Notes under the pieces: generated by a model
Told to the model about the DNA's origin: nothing
Database searches by the model: none
What the model saw: only the letters and a program-made list of their open reading frames with translations
In this document: positions 32,717 through 43,198 of the stretch, piece after piece
How positions within the stretch are numbered: position 1 is the stretch's first letter
How the letters are laid out: each line of letters starts with the position of its first letter
DNA from: Erythrobacteraceae bacterium WH01K
GTDB lineage: Bacteria > Pseudomonadota > Alphaproteobacteria > Sphingomonadales > Sphingomonadaceae
Assembly (NCBI GenBank): GCA_027941995.1
Contig: CP115966.1
Span: forward strand, 248,001-312,000
Reading direction: 5' to 3'
DNA length: 64,000 nt
Position numbers and translations under genes: made by a program

Positions 32717-32891
32717 CCGCACGCCGTCCGACGCGCGATTTCCTCGCTCATGCGACCTGAAGGTCGCGTCGCTGCGGGCGGGCAGTCGCCCTTGCGGGCC
32801 CTGACGACCCTGACTGGTTCCAGACTATCGATGAAGCTACGGAGTACGGTCGGCGACCAGCCGACCGCAAGCGCGACCGCACGCCCGGAGG
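32717..32891 (-). repeat. Palindromic repeat element, copy with both halves
   Basis: Read on the minus strand: first half 32891-32847 (ends in a perfect stem CGGTCGGC/GCCGACCG with 5-base loop), 59-base spacer, second half 32787-32717 (contains a small hairpin GCGACC TGAA GGTCGC at 32752-32767). The first half matches 10123-10167 and the second half matches 11487-11558, in the same order, around the GTA capsid gene. It occupies most of the 371-base gap between the GMC oxidoreductase and amt, in which I see no gene. Confidence 0.7.
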
Positions 32892-32966
32892 GGTGGCCCC
32901 GCAGGGGTCGGGGCCCCGGAGGATAGCCAAGTGCGCGGATGCGCACGCCGGCGCTTGAGGCCATAC

Positions 32967-32999
32967 AAAAAAAGGGGCCGAAGCGCCATGCCCCGGCCC
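32967..32999 (-). terminator. Intrinsic terminator of glnK-amt
   Basis: On the minus strand: GGGCCG, a 13-base loop, CGGCCC, one C, then seven T (A-run at 32967-32973 on the plus strand). It lies about 85 bases after the amt stop. A second, longer inverted repeat (33032-33073) stands between it and the gene. Confidence 0.75.
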
Positions 33000-33031
33000 G
33001 TCAAAGTCATTGTCCGCAGGAGGAACAAGGG

Positions 33032-33073
33032 TTGGCGCTGCGGGAGGGGGAGAGGATCCTCCCGCAGCGCCAA
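33032..33073. repeat. Perfect 16-bp inverted repeat just after amt
   Basis: TTGGCGCTGCGGGAGG (33032-33047) and its exact complement CCTCCCGCAGCGCCAA (33058-33073), separated by 10 bases, 10 bases beyond the amt stop. There is no T-run, so it is more likely an mRNA 3'-end stabiliser than a terminator. Confidence 0.85.
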
Positions 33074-33083
33074 TTCGTTACGC

Positions 33084-34433
33084 TCAGGTGGTCCGAGCGA
33101 ATTCGGGATAGGCCTCGATACCGGTCTCCGCGATGTCCAGACCGGCGGTCTCGACTTCGGGCGACGGGCGCAGGCCGATGGTGAACTTGAGGGCGAACCA
33201 GACCACCGCCGAGGCCAAGGAGACCCAGACACCGGTCAGCAGGACGCCGACGAGCTGGCCCATGAAGGTCGCATCGCCCGTCCAGGCGACGACCAGCGTG
33301 CCCCAGATGCCTGCGAACAGGTGGACCGGGATGGCGCCGACGACGTCGTCGATCTTCAGCTTGTCGAGAAGCGGGACGGTGAACACCACGATGACGCCGC
33401 CGATCATGCCGATCAGGATCGACTGGCCTACGGTCGGTGCCAGCGGCTCTGCGGTGATCGACACGAGGCCGGCCAGCGCGCCGTTCAGCGCCATGGTGAC
33501 ATCGGCCTTCTTGTAGCGAAGCTGCGTCAGGATGATCGTGGCCACCACGCCGCCGCATGCGGCCATGTTGGTGTTGACGAAGATCTTCGACACGTCGCTG
33601 ACATCGCCGACCGTACCCATCGCCAGCTGCGATGCGCCGTTAAAGCCGAACCAGCCGAGCCACAGGATAAACGTACCCAGCGTAGCGAGCGGGATGTTCG
33701 TGCCGGGGAAGACCGCGATCTTGCCGTCGACGAAACGTCCCAGGCGCGGGCCGAGGATGATGGCACCGACGAGCGCAGCCCAGCCACCGGTCGAGTGCAC
33801 CAGCGTGGAACCGGCGAAATCGGAGAAGCCCCAGACGGAATCGAGGTAGCCGCCGCCCCATTCCCAGCTGACAACCACCGGGTAGATAATCGCCGTGAGG
33901 ACGGTCACGAAGATGAAGAACGGCACGATCTTGATGCGTTCGGCCAGTGTGCCCGACACGATCGAGGCTGTGGTAGCGCAGAAGACCATCTGGAAGAACC
34001 AGTCGGACGCGACGGAATAGCCCGTCTCGAGGTCCGCCTCGCCCACGCCCTGCATTCCGTAGGCCGTGCCGCCGATACCGAAGAGGCCCAGCGAGCCTTC
34101 GGCGAAGCCGGGATAGGCGATGTTGTAACCCACGATCCAGAACATCAGGCCGGCAATCGAATAGAGGCCGATATTCTTAAGGCACTGTGTGGACGTATTC
34201 TTGGCGCGGACCAGACCGGCTTCCAGCATGGCGAAGCCTGCCGCCATCCACATGACGAGGAAGCCGCCGATGAGGAACAGCAGTGTGTTGAGGATATAGG
34301 CCGTGCCGCCGCCGACGGCGCTGGCTGCAGCCTCCGCCGCCGCATCGGTCGCAGTTGGCACAGCGGCGAAGACTGGGGTGGCCATTGCCAGGCCGGAAAG
34401 ACCGGCAACGGAAACGAGCGAACGGAAACGCAT
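33084..34433 (-). CDS. amt: Ammonium transporter Amt
   Basis: 449 aa, signal-like first helix and about eleven membrane segments. Family marks: NTLLFLIGGFLVMWMAAGFA, the pore His region STLVHSTGGWAALVGA and a second pore His in GAIPVHLFAGIWG. Moves ammonium into the cell and is gated by GlnK. The ATG at 34433 has AAGGGAG about 9 bases upstream and gives MRFRSLVSVAGLSG; a GTG at 34469 that overlaps the glnK stop (GTGA) would add 12 residues. Co-transcribed with glnK. Confidence 0.93.
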   Translation of the reverse strand: MRFRSLVSVAGLSGLAMATPVFAAVPTATDAAAEAAASAVGGGTAYILNTLLFLIGGFLVMWMAAGFAMLEAGLVRAKNTSTQCLKNIGLYSIAGLMFWIVGYNIAYPGFAEGSLGLFGIGGTAYGMQGVGEADLETGYSVASDWFFQMVFCATTASIVSGTLAERIKIVPFFIFVTVLTAIIYPVVVSWEWGGGYLDSVWGFSDFAGSTLVHSTGGWAALVGAIILGPRLGRFVDGKIAVFPGTNIPLATLGTFILWLGWFGFNGASQLAMGTVGDVSDVSKIFVNTNMAACGGVVATIILTQLRYKKADVTMALNGALAGLVSITAEPLAPTVGQSILIGMIGGVIVVFTVPLLDKLKIDDVVGAIPVHLFAGIWGTLVVAWTGDATFMGQLVGVLLTGVWVSLASAVVWFALKFTIGLRPSPEVETAGLDIAETGIEAYPEFARTT

Positions 34434-34465
34434 GGTCGCGGCTCCCTTGGTGTTGGTGGAAAAGG

Positions 34466-34891
<426 letters not shown>

Positions 34892-34965
34892 CTATCGGGA
34901 CGAGCGCGGTCTGCCGGTACGGTTACCGCCTCATTCAGTGTTTAATTTTTAAGCAGTGCCCAAAA

Positions 34966-35661
34966 TCACGGCAGCCGAAGCTTGGCGCAGATCGGCAAGT
35001 GATCCGATGCGACATGCGACAATGCCGACTGGTGGACATCCTGTGACAGCACATCCCACGACGCCGACACCACCATCCGGTCCAGCCGCGCGACCGGGCG
35101 GCGGCTGGGGAAGCTGGGTCCGGGGGCGAGCACGCGCCATTCCTCGCCAAAGGCGCGGATCGCACCCCGCTGGGACTGCCACTGGTTGAAATCGCCCATC
35201 AATACTTCCGGACAGCATGGCCGCGCATCTTCCAGGTGCTTGAGCACCGCGTGGAACTGCTCGCGCCTTCGGAGCCCCGACAGGTCGAGATGCATTCCCG
35301 CGACGCGGAAGCGCTTCCCGTCGCAGGCCAGCTCGGCACACACAGCCCCGCGAGGCTCCAGCGTCGGAAGGTCGAGCGGTTCGCCGTGCACGATATCGAT
35401 GCCGCGGCGCACCAGCAGGGCATTCCCGTGCCAACCGATACTTTGCGGGCGCTTGGCGACGTCCACCACCTTCCAGTCGGTATCCTGCAGGGCGGCACGC
35501 GGCAGGACGCTGGCCCGCGCTCCGAACCGCAGGTCCGCTTCCTGCAGGGCGATGATATCGGCGTCGATTTCGCGAAGCACGGCAATGATGCGCAGCGGGT
35601 CCCGCTTGCGGTCCACACCCACAGCCTTGTGGATGTTGTAGCTGGCGAAGGTCAGTTCCAA
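34966..35661 (-). CDS. Endonuclease/exonuclease/phosphatase family protein
   Basis: 231 aa EEP-fold hydrolase. Motifs in order: ASYNIHKAVGVD (Asn), IALQEADLRFG (metal Glu), GMHLDLSGLRRREQ (His), VLMGDFNQW (Asp/Asn) and SDHLPICAKL (catalytic Asp-His). The family includes nucleases, sphingomyelinase-like and phospholipid phosphatases, so the substrate is open. No signal peptide. It starts 7 bases after the stop of the PNPOx-like gene on the same strand, so they are likely in one operon. Confidence 0.87.
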   Translation of the reverse strand: MELTFASYNIHKAVGVDRKRDPLRIIAVLREIDADIIALQEADLRFGARASVLPRAALQDTDWKVVDVAKRPQSIGWHGNALLVRRGIDIVHGEPLDLPTLEPRGAVCAELACDGKRFRVAGMHLDLSGLRRREQFHAVLKHLEDARPCCPEVLMGDFNQWQSQRGAIRAFGEEWRVLAPGPSFPSRRPVARLDRMVVSASWDVLSQDVHQSALSHVASDHLPICAKLRLP

Positions 35662-35668
35662 GGCGTTG

Positions 35669-36244
35669 TCAGCAGGGCCGGGTGCCCGGTTCCCCTGCGA
35701 TATACCGGTCGGTCGCGCGGGTTGGCAGGCCGTCTATGCTGCTCGTCCTACCGGCCGTTTTTTCCATCCAGGCGGCCGGCTCCTGCCTTGCATGGGCCTT
35801 GAGCAGCGTTGTGCGCTCCCCCTCCAGTTCCATGAAAGGGACACCCCAACCGCAGCTCGTCTGCACGCTTTCGACATCGATGACGAAGATCTGCCGCGTT
35901 CCGGGCAGCAACGTGAACCGGCTGGCGAGCGCGTCCCATTCCGCATCCTGCGGCAGCACCGGCCTTCCCCGGCCATAGATGCGCAGGATCAGCGCAGGCT
36001 GCTGGAAATTGCAGAACATGACCGTGATGCGGCCATCGGCGGACAGGTGCGCATGGGTCTCGTTACCCGAGCCGCCAAGGTCCAGATAGGCGACCTGTGT
36101 CGGCGAAAGCACCCGAAACGCGTCGTACCCCTTGGGGCTCAGATTGATTCGTGCGCCGGGCGCAGCGGTCGCCACGAAGAACACCGGCTGGCTCGCAATC
36201 ATCGCGACGTGATCGTCGCCCAGCGCATCGAAGAAGTCTGCCAT
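35669..36244 (-). CDS. Pyridoxamine 5'-phosphate oxidase family protein
   Basis: 191 aa FMN-binding split-barrel protein. Features: VAMIASQPVFFVATAAPGAR, INLSPKGYDAFRVLS and a RITVMFCNFQQPALILRIYG core. This is not the PdxH enzyme itself; members of this subgroup bind flavin and reduce small molecules or have unknown roles. It precedes the EEP-family gene by 7 bases. Confidence 0.83.
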   Translation of the reverse strand: MADFFDALGDDHVAMIASQPVFFVATAAPGARINLSPKGYDAFRVLSPTQVAYLDLGGSGNETHAHLSADGRITVMFCNFQQPALILRIYGRGRPVLPQDAEWDALASRFTLLPGTRQIFVIDVESVQTSCGWGVPFMELEGERTTLLKAHARQEPAAWMEKTAGRTSSIDGLPTRATDRYIAGEPGTRPC

Positions 36245-36299
36245 GCCAGAAGGCTAGGCGCTGGGCTGCAGCTTGTCACCGCTGCTGTTACCGTTGCTG

Positions 36300-37847
36300 T
36301 CAGCGTTCCTTTGTGGCCGAGAAGGCGAGGTCGGGGTTCTTCTCTTCCTGGTAGCTGACGTCCCATGGGCTCTTGGCCATGAAGACGAGGTCGCCGTCCC
36401 GGTCCTTCGCCAGGTTCGCCTGGTTGAAACGCTCGAACTCCGCGAGCGCCTTCTCGTCCCCGCTTACCCAGCGGGCGGTGGCGAAGGGCGAGGCTTCCAG
36501 ACCTGCCTCCACCTTGTATTCCGCCGATAGGCGCGAGACGAGGACCTCGAGCTGCAGCTGGCCGACCACGCCGACGATATGCTGCGCGCCAAGCTCGGGA
36601 TAGAAGACCTGGATGACGCCTTCTTCCGACAGGTCGTCCAGCGCCTTGCGCAGCTGCTTGGTCTTGGTCGGGTCCTTCAGCTGGACGCGGCGCAGGATTT
36701 CCGGCGCGAAATTGGGCAGGCCGGTGAAACGGATCTCGTTCTTCTCGCTCAGCGTATCGCCCACGCGCAGCGTCCCATGGTTGGGAATACCGATGATGTC
36801 GCCGGCAAGCGCGGTGTCGGCAATCTCGCGGTCCTGCGCGAAGAACAGGATCGGGGAATGGATGGCGATCGGCTTGCCGAGGCCGCTCGGCGTCAGCTTC
36901 ATGCCGCGTTTGAACGTGCCCGACACCTGCCGCATGAAGGCGATGCGGTCGCGGTGGTTGGGGTCCATGTTGGCCTGAACCTTGAACACGAAGCCGGTCA
37001 CCTCGTCATGCTCGGGCTCGATCCGTTCGTCTCCGGCCGGTTGCGGGCGCGGGGGCGGCGCGTGCTCGGCAATGGCCTCGATCAGCTTGATGACGCCGAA
37101 ATTCTTCAGCGCGCTGCCGAAATAGACCGGGGTCAGGTCACCATTGCGGTAAGCCTGCGCATCGAACTCGGGGTAACCGATCTGGGCCAGTTCCGCCTGT
37201 TCGGCAAAGCGCTCGGGAATTTCCGGGTCCTCGTCGAACTGGCCCAGGAACTCGCGCGAGTCGCCTTGCGGTCTCGCGACGTGACCGGTCGCGAAGTCCA
37301 GAACGCCTTCGAATTCGCCGCCCATGCCGATCGGCCAGGTCTGCGGGCTGACATCCAGCGCCAGCATGTCGGCTACCTCGTCGAGCGTCTCGAACGGATC
37401 GCGACCTTCGCGGTCCACCTTGTTGACGAAGGTGATGATCGGCACGTTGCGCAGGCGGCATACCTCGAACAGCTTGCGCGTCTGCGGCTCGATACCCTTG
37501 GCCGCGTCGATCACCATGATGGCCGAATCGACCGCGGTCAGCGTGCGGTAGGTGTCTTCCGAGAAGTCCTCATGGCCGGGCGTGTCGAGGAGATTGAAGG
37601 TGACGGTTTCCCCGTCCGGCCCTTCCCGTTCGAACGTCATGACCGACGAGGTGACGGAAATGCCGCGCTGCTGCTCGATCTTCATCCAGTCGGACCGCGC
37701 GCGCCGCGCTGCCCCGCGCGCCTTCACCTCGCCCGCCAGGTGAATCGCACCGCCGGTCAGCAGCAGCTTCTCGGTCAGCGTGGTCTTGCCCGCGTCGGGA
37801 TGGGAGATGATGGCGAAGGTACGCCGTGAATTGGCTTTATCGGACAT
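36300..37847 (-). CDS. prfC: Peptide chain release factor 3
   Basis: 515 aa translational GTPase that recycles RF1/RF2 from terminated ribosomes. G1 is SHPDAGKTTLTEKLL, G2 lies around GISVTSSVMTF, G3 is DTPGHEDFSEDTYR and G4 is NKVDREGRDPFE. The C-terminus is the RF3 type (KTKQLRKALDDLSEEGVIQV). It stands 18 bases after pheT on the same strand. Normal length. Confidence 0.95.
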   Translation of the reverse strand: MSDKANSRRTFAIISHPDAGKTTLTEKLLLTGGAIHLAGEVKARGAARRARSDWMKIEQQRGISVTSSVMTFEREGPDGETVTFNLLDTPGHEDFSEDTYRTLTAVDSAIMVIDAAKGIEPQTRKLFEVCRLRNVPIITFVNKVDREGRDPFETLDEVADMLALDVSPQTWPIGMGGEFEGVLDFATGHVARPQGDSREFLGQFDEDPEIPERFAEQAELAQIGYPEFDAQAYRNGDLTPVYFGSALKNFGVIKLIEAIAEHAPPPRPQPAGDERIEPEHDEVTGFVFKVQANMDPNHRDRIAFMRQVSGTFKRGMKLTPSGLGKPIAIHSPILFFAQDREIADTALAGDIIGIPNHGTLRVGDTLSEKNEIRFTGLPNFAPEILRRVQLKDPTKTKQLRKALDDLSEEGVIQVFYPELGAQHIVGVVGQLQLEVLVSRLSAEYKVEAGLEASPFATARWVSGDEKALAEFERFNQANLAKDRDGDLVFMAKSPWDVSYQEEKNPDLAFSATKER

Positions 37848-37865
37848 AGAGATCGGCGTGCGGGC

Positions 37866-40298
37866 TCAGCCGCGCAGCTCTGCCCCCTGTTTGGCGGCAG
37901 CGGCCACGACACGGTCGGAGATGGCTTTCAGCTCTTCCTCGGTGAAGCTCTTGTCGCCCGATTGCATGATCACTTCCAGGGCGATGGACTTCTTGCCCTC
38001 CGGCACGCCTTGCCCTTCAAACACGTCGAAAATGCGTGCATCGACGATGGCCTTCTTGTCCGCGCCTCGCACGGCTCGCAGCAGGTCGCCCGCTGCAAGT
38101 TCGCTCGGCACGAGGAACGCGAAATCGCGCGACACCGGCTGCAAGGCGGGCGGCGAATAGGCAGGACGGGCAAAACCGCCAGAGCCCTTTTTCGCCGGGA
38201 TCGCATCCAGAAAGATCTCGACTGCGACGACTGGGCCATCGATGTCGAAGGCCTTCAGCGTCGAGGGATGCAGCGCGCCGAACCGGGCGAGCACGTTCTT
38301 CGGGCCCAGTCGCAGGGTCGCCGACTGGCCGGGATGGAACTGGTCGCCTGCTTCGCTCATGACCATCAGGTTTGCGACCGGCGCGCCCGCCGCTTCCAGC
38401 AGCGCCATGGCCTCCGCTTTCGCGTCGTAGGCATCGAACGAAGCAGCCTTGCCGGTCGCCCAAGTCCGCGCGGCTTTTTCGCCGGCAAGGACCACACCCA
38501 GCGTCGATTTCTCGTCGCTGGAGCCGTCGGCCGCCCGGAAATAGCGCCGCCCGATTTCGAACAGGCGCGAACCGGCAGCCCCGCGATCGGCATTGCGCTT
38601 TGCCGCGGCGAGCAGGCCGGGCACGAGCGAGGGACGCATGGCCTTCATGTCCTCGCTGATCGGGTTCTCCAGAACCCACAGCGCATTCCCGTCAGCGAAG
38701 TGATCGGCATGCGGCACGGGCAGGAAGGACCAGGTCACCGCCTCGTCCAGACCGCGCGCGGCTGCGGCGCGGCGCAGCTTGCGCTCCATCGCCTGCTGCG
38801 GGGTGGCGGTCGGACGCGCGACGCCTTCCATCCGCGGCAGGGCGACGCTCTGCACGCTGTCGATACCATGGATACGCACGACTTCCTCGACCAGGTCGGC
38901 CGGGCCTTCCACGTCGTGGCGGCGCAGCGGGACCGTCACGTCCCAGCGGGTCGCGCCCCTCTGATCGTTGATGGCCCCGATGACCTTCTTGCCGATTTCG
39001 AAATCGAGCGCACCGAGGATGCGCAGCTGCTCTTCCTCGTCCACGTCGATCCCGCCGAGCCGGCACACGAGGTCGGGCTCGAACGCCACCGTCATCGGCT
39101 GCGCTGGGGGCGAACCGGCCCGCACGACCTCGCTCGCCTCGCCGCCGCACACGCGCTGGATCAACGATGTCATGATGGCGAGCCCGTCGTCCAGGAACGC
39201 AGGGTCGACGCCCCGCTCGAACCGAGTGCGGGCATCGGATGCAAGGCCGAGCCTGCGGCCCGTCACGCCGATGCGCGCCGGATCGAAATAGGCGATTTCG
39301 AGGAGGACATCGGTTGTCGCCTCGGTGACGCCCGAGTGTTCGCCGCCCATGATGCCGGCGATGTCGTGGACGCCGTTGTCGTCCGCGATCACGGTCATGG
39401 TGCCGTCCAGCGTGTAGGTCTTCTCGTTCAGCGCCTCGACCGTCTCGCCATCGCGCGCGCGGCGGGCGACGACGGGACCGCTCAGCTTGCCGAGATCATA
39501 GACATGGGCCGGACGCCCGAAGGCCAGCATCAGGTAATTGGTGATGTCGACGATCGCCGAAATCGGCCGCTGGCCTGCAGCCAGCAGGCGGCGGCACATC
39601 CATTCGGGCGTTGCCGCCTTGTTGTCGACGCCGCGGATGACACGCCCGTAAAAGGCAGGGCAGCCCTCTGCATCGTCGGTGCGGATTTCCACCGGGCAGG
39701 GAAACGCGCCTTCGATGACCGATGGCTCGACCGGCTTGAACGTGCCGAGGCCTGCTGCGGCAAGGTCGCGTGCAATGCCTTGTACGCCCATGCAGTCCGG
39801 GCGGTCGGGCGTAATGGCCACGTCGAACACCGGGCTGGCGTCGTGATAGTCGGCAAAACTCTGTCCGACCGGCGCATCGGCGGGCAGTTCGATGATGCCG
39901 TCATGCTCCTCGCCCAGTTCCAGTTCGCGGACCGAGCACATCATGCCGTTGCTCTCGACCCCCCGAATGGCGCTCTTGCGAAGCTCCATGCCGTTGGCCG
40001 GAACCACCGCGCCGGGCAGGCCCAGAACGCCCTTCATGCCTGCCCGGGCGTTGGGCGCGCCGCACACGACCTGCAGCGGGTCGCCTTCGCCGGTGTCGAC
40101 ACTGAGCACCTGCAACTTGTCCGCATCGGGATGCGGTCCGGCGGTCAGGACCTCCGCCACGCGGAAGCCGTCCAGCTTCTGCGCCGGATCGTCGATGCCC
40201 TCGACCTCGTGCCCGATGCGGTTGAGCGCGGCAGCGACCTCCTCCACCGACGCATCGGTTTCGAGGAAGTATTTCAGCCATTCGAGAGAGAACTTCAT
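37866..40298 (-). CDS. pheT: Phenylalanine-tRNA ligase beta subunit
   Basis: 810 aa. Domains in order: N-terminal B1 ([20 protein letters not shown]), tRNA-binding OB fold ([20 protein letters not shown]), B3/B4 editing domain, B5 (putative DNA-binding-like), inactive synthetase core, and the C-terminal ferredoxin-fold anticodon-binding domain ([16 protein letters not shown]). Pairs with PheS as alpha2-beta2. Its ATG overlaps the pheS stop by 4 bases (40295-40298). Confidence 0.96.
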   Translation of the reverse strand: MKFSLEWLKYFLETDASVEEVAAALNRIGHEVEGIDDPAQKLDGFRVAEVLTAGPHPDADKLQVLSVDTGEGDPLQVVCGAPNARAGMKGVLGLPGAVVPANGMELRKSAIRGVESNGMMCSVRELELGEEHDGIIELPADAPVGQSFADYHDASPVFDVAITPDRPDCMGVQGIARDLAAAGLGTFKPVEPSVIEGAFPCPVEIRTDDAEGCPAFYGRVIRGVDNKAATPEWMCRRLLAAGQRPISAIVDITNYLMLAFGRPAHVYDLGKLSGPVVARRARDGETVEALNEKTYTLDGTMTVIADDNGVHDIAGIMGGEHSGVTEATTDVLLEIAYFDPARIGVTGRRLGLASDARTRFERGVDPAFLDDGLAIMTSLIQRVCGGEASEVVRAGSPPAQPMTVAFEPDLVCRLGGIDVDEEEQLRILGALDFEIGKKVIGAINDQRGATRWDVTVPLRRHDVEGPADLVEEVVRIHGIDSVQSVALPRMEGVARPTATPQQAMERKLRRAAAARGLDEAVTWSFLPVPHADHFADGNALWVLENPISEDMKAMRPSLVPGLLAAAKRNADRGAAGSRLFEIGRRYFRAADGSSDEKSTLGVVLAGEKAARTWATGKAASFDAYDAKAEAMALLEAAGAPVANLMVMSEAGDQFHPGQSATLRLGPKNVLARFGALHPSTLKAFDIDGPVVAVEIFLDAIPAKKGSGGFARPAYSPPALQPVSRDFAFLVPSELAAGDLLRAVRGADKKAIVDARIFDVFEGQGVPEGKKSIALEVIMQSGDKSFTEEELKAISDRVVAAAAKQGAELRG

Positions 40299-41443
40299 GC
40301 GCGTGCTCCCACACCGGCGGAAAGGGTCGGCTGGTCGAACGCGCTGAACCCGTAATGGCCCAGCCAGCGTCCGTCACCGTCGAAGAAGGCGCGCAAATCG
40401 TCCATCCCGTATTTCAGCATGGCGAGCCGGTCGACGCCGACGCCGAAGGCAAAACCCTGCCATTCGTCGGGGTCGATCCCGGCGAATTCGAGCACGCGGG
40501 CATTGACCATCCCGCTGCCGAGCAATTCCATCCAGCCATGGCCGGGCGCATCGCCGTTGCCGCCGAGTACGCGCCGGGAACCATTGGGCCCTTTCTCTTC
40601 CTTCCAGCCGACATCGACCTCGACCGAAGGTTCGGTGAAGGGGAAGTAGCTGGGGCGAAGGCGCAGGACGATGTCGTCACGCTCGAAAAACGCCTTGAGG
40701 AAGGTTTCCAGCGTCCATTTCAGGTGCCCGAGATGGATGTCGCGGTCGATCACCAGCCCTTCGACCTGGTGGAACATCGGCGTGTGCGTCGCGTCGCTGT
40801 CGCTGCGATAGACGCGGCCCGGCGCGATGATGCGGACCGGCGCGCCCTGCTCCACCATGCTGCGGATCTGCACCGGCGATGTATGCGTCCTGAGCAACAT
40901 GCGCCTTTTCTCGCCTACCGCTTCGCTACTTGAGGCGGGGGCCTCCATCGCATCGTGGTCGGGGAAATAGAAGGTGTCGTGCATCGCGCGCGCGGGGTGC
41001 GTTTCCGCCATGTTGAGGGCGGTGAAATTGTGCCAATCGTCCTCGATCTCCGGGCCTGTCGCGACGGCAAAGCCGAGATCGGCGAAAATCTCCGCCAGTT
41101 CGTCCATCACCTGGCTGACCGGGTGGACGGAGCCCCTGGGCGATGCGGGCGCGGGCAGGGTCAGGTCCAGCGTCTCGGACGCCAGACGCGCTTCCAGTTC
41201 GGCTGCTTCCAGTTCCGCCTTGCGGGCGGTGATGGCATCGGCAATCGCGGCGCGCACGCCCTGGATCTTCGGCCCTTCGACCTGCCGTTCCTCGGGCGAC
41301 ATCTTGCCCAGCGTCTTCAGGAGGGCGCTGACCCACCCCTTCTTGCCGAGCGCATCCACGCGCACCGTTTCCAGCGCATCGATCGTGTCGCTGGCGGCGA
41401 TTGCTTGCAGGGTATCCTGCTGGCGAGATTCCGTGCTTTCCAT
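40295..41443 (-). CDS. pheS: Phenylalanine-tRNA ligase alpha subunit
   Basis: 382 aa catalytic subunit of class II. The N-terminal coiled-coil is followed by [20 protein letters not shown], motif 2 around [34 protein letters not shown] and motif 3 near [13 protein letters not shown]. It is the first gene of pheST-prfC. The terminator of rplT lies between it and the ribosomal genes, so pheS should have its own promoter in 41444-41517. Confidence 0.96.
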   Translation of the reverse strand: MESTESRQQDTLQAIAASDTIDALETVRVDALGKKGWVSALLKTLGKMSPEERQVEGPKIQGVRAAIADAITARKAELEAAELEARLASETLDLTLPAPASPRGSVHPVSQVMDELAEIFADLGFAVATGPEIEDDWHNFTALNMAETHPARAMHDTFYFPDHDAMEAPASSSEAVGEKRRMLLRTHTSPVQIRSMVEQGAPVRIIAPGRVYRSDSDATHTPMFHQVEGLVIDRDIHLGHLKWTLETFLKAFFERDDIVLRLRPSYFPFTEPSVEVDVGWKEEKGPNGSRRVLGGNGDAPGHGWMELLGSGMVNARVLEFAGIDPDEWQGFAFGVGVDRLAMLKYGMDDLRAFFDGDGRWLGHYGFSAFDQPTLSAGVGARA

Positions 41444-41519
41444 AGGGCTGGGCCGCTACCCGTAAATCGCTCGCAAGGCAAAGGTAACATGGCCCTTTCA
41501 CGCGATGGCGGCGGACACG

Positions 41520-41555
41520 AAAAAAGGCGGCCCGCCCGCGAGGGAGAGCCGCCTT
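41520..41555 (-). terminator. Intrinsic terminator of rpmI-rplT
   Basis: On the minus strand AAGGCGGC (41555-41548), 16-base loop, GCCGCCTT (41531-41524), followed by four more T (A-run 41520-41525 on the plus strand). It lies 43 bases after the rplT stop. Confidence 0.88.
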
Positions 41556-41597
41556 GTCGTTTCCGGCCGGGGCGATGCCGCCGGCAGCGCAAGCGCG

Positions 41598-41957
41598 TTA
41601 CGCGAGAAGCGCGTCCTTCGCCTGCTTGATGATTGCGCCGAATGCAGCGCTTTCGTTCATGGCGAGGTCGGCCATGACCTTGCGGTCCAGCTCGATCCCG
41701 GCCAGCTTCACCCCGTGCATGAACTGCGAATAGGTGAGGCCTTCGGCGCGGACGGCCGCGTTGATGCGCTGGATCCACAGGGCGCGGAAATTGCGCTTCT
41801 TAACCTTGCGGTCGCGATAGGCGTACTGGCCGGCCTTTTCGACCGCCTGGCGCGCGACGCGGATGGTGTTCTTGCGACGACCGCGATAGCCCTTGGCCTG
41901 GTCGAGCAGCCGCTTGTGCTTCTGGCGCGTGGTAACGCCGCGTTTGATGCGTGGCAT
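41598..41957 (-). CDS. rplT: 50S ribosomal protein L20
   Basis: 119 aa. Standard L20 from [20 protein letters not shown] to the C-terminal helix, with [20 protein letters not shown] and [20 protein letters not shown]. Needed early in 50S assembly; binds 23S rRNA. 17 bases after rpmI. In several bacteria L20 also represses its own operon by binding the mRNA leader; I could not identify such a site here. Confidence 0.97.
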   Translation of the reverse strand: MPRIKRGVTTRQKHKRLLDQAKGYRGRRKNTIRVARQAVEKAGQYAYRDRKVKKRNFRALWIQRINAAVRAEGLTYSQFMHGVKLAGIELDRKVMADLAMNESAAFGAIIKQAKDALLA

Positions 41958-41974
41958 GTCTCAGTACTCCTGCT

Positions 41975-42178
41975 TCAGTCGAGCCCGTAGGGGGCCCATT
42001 TCTTCACGGCCTTCTGGTCGCACTTGGCGAGGACCTCGGTGCCGCGGTTCTGGCGGATGTACTTCGCATTGTGGCTGATGAGACGGTGACGCTTGCCAGC
42101 GACGCCGTGCTTGATCTTGCCGGTCGCGGTGATCTTGAAGCGTTTCTTCACACCGCTCTTGGTCTTCAGCTTGGGCAT
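41975..42178 (-). CDS. rpmI: 50S ribosomal protein L35
   Basis: 67 aa. [20 protein letters not shown] to KKWAPYGLD, the usual L35. The ATG at 42178 is chosen over one 6 bases upstream, because AGGAG stands 7 bases before it and the conserved N-terminus is MPKLKTKSG. The common neighbour infC is not upstream; instead an SDR gene stands 165 bases away, so rpmI likely has its own promoter. Confidence 0.96.
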   Translation of the reverse strand: MPKLKTKSGVKKRFKITATGKIKHGVAGKRHRLISHNAKYIRQNRGTEVLAKCDQKAVKKWAPYGLD

Positions 42179-42343
42179 TTTCATCTCCTGTCGGATAACG
42201 AGTTCAGAAGACACGTACTGACCAGCCCTGGCAGCCCTTACGGCCAGACCGGCAGAGGAATCACGTGTCGGTGAAGAGCGCGCAGATAGCGGACCTGGCG
42301 GGAAACGCAAGACTTTGCGCGATGCCCGGGCGCAAGGAATGGG

Positions 42344-43108
42344 CTAGTGCGCGTAGATCATCTTAACACTCATCCCGCCATCGACGACGATCTGCTGCCC
42401 GGTGACGAATCCTGCCGCGTCGGAAACAAGCCAGTCGATGGCCCCCGCAATGTCCTCGACCCGGCCGACGCGTCCTGCCGGATGCTGCTCGCGGTCGACA
42501 TCCCTGTGTTCCGGCTCGGAGCGCTGGCTTTCCTTCTGCCACGGTCCGGTCTCGATCCAGCCGGGCAGCACAGCGTTCACGCGAATGTCCGGCCCCAGCG
42601 ACACCGCCATCGCATGCGTCAGGGCGCTTACCCCGCCCTTCGACGCGGCATACGCGAAAGTGTCCGGTTCCGATTGCAGGGCGCGGGTGGAGGAAATGTT
42701 GACGATGCTCGCCCCGGGTTTCCGTCGTAGAAACGGGATCGCTGCGCGGCTGCACAGGAAGGTTGCGGTCAGGCTGGCGTCGATCCAGCGGTTCCAGTCG
42801 TCCAGCGACAGCTCCTCGAGAGGGCCGCAATAGGGGTCGGCGAGCGCCGCGTTGTTGACGAGAGCGGCCAATGGAGCATCACCCAGCCAGTGCGCAAGCT
42901 TGTCGAACGCATTGCCGACATCGCTCTCGTCACCGACGTCGCAGCCGACTGCAAGCAAACGGTCGTCCGGCACCAAAGCGCGCATTTCGTCCAGCGCCTC
43001 GTCATCCCGGTCGAGCACGCAGACGCGCCAACCTTTCGCGTGGAAGTGCAGCGCAGTTCCGCGGCCGATACCGGCGGCCCCGCCAGTAATGCATATCGTC
43101 TTGTCCAT
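42344..43108 (-). CDS. SDR family NAD(P)-dependent oxidoreductase
   Basis: 254 aa classical short-chain dehydrogenase. Cofactor motif ITGGAAGIGRG near the N-terminus, the NNA of LAALVNNAALADPYC, catalytic Ser in VNISSTRALQS, and the Y-x-x-x-K in FAYAASKGG. The C-terminus GFVTGQQIVVDGGMSVKMIY is standard. The acidic residue after beta-2 (VLDRDDEAL) suggests NAD over NADP. Substrate unknown. Confidence 0.9.
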   Translation of the reverse strand: MDKTICITGGAAGIGRGTALHFHAKGWRVCVLDRDDEALDEMRALVPDDRLLAVGCDVGDESDVGNAFDKLAHWLGDAPLAALVNNAALADPYCGPLEELSLDDWNRWIDASLTATFLCSRAAIPFLRRKPGASIVNISSTRALQSEPDTFAYAASKGGVSALTHAMAVSLGPDIRVNAVLPGWIETGPWQKESQRSEPEHRDVDREQHPAGRVGRVEDIAGAIDWLVSDAAGFVTGQQIVVDGGMSVKMIYAH

Positions 43109-43198
43109 GCTGGCACCAACGCCGGGCGATACGGGTAGTGCCCGGCAACGGCGTGGTTGCGCGTTGACGATCGATCGCTCTCATAGCAAACCGCTCCG

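Noticed and set aside
37261-37290. A further copy of the palindromic repeat (CCTTGCGG within prfC)
   Set aside because: Only an 8-base match inside conserved coding sequence; chance similarity.
36579-37829. 416-codon plus-strand frame opposite prfC, and similar long frames opposite pheT, prs and glpX
   Set aside because: Common antisense frames in GC-rich DNA; the minus-strand genes have complete conserved motifs.
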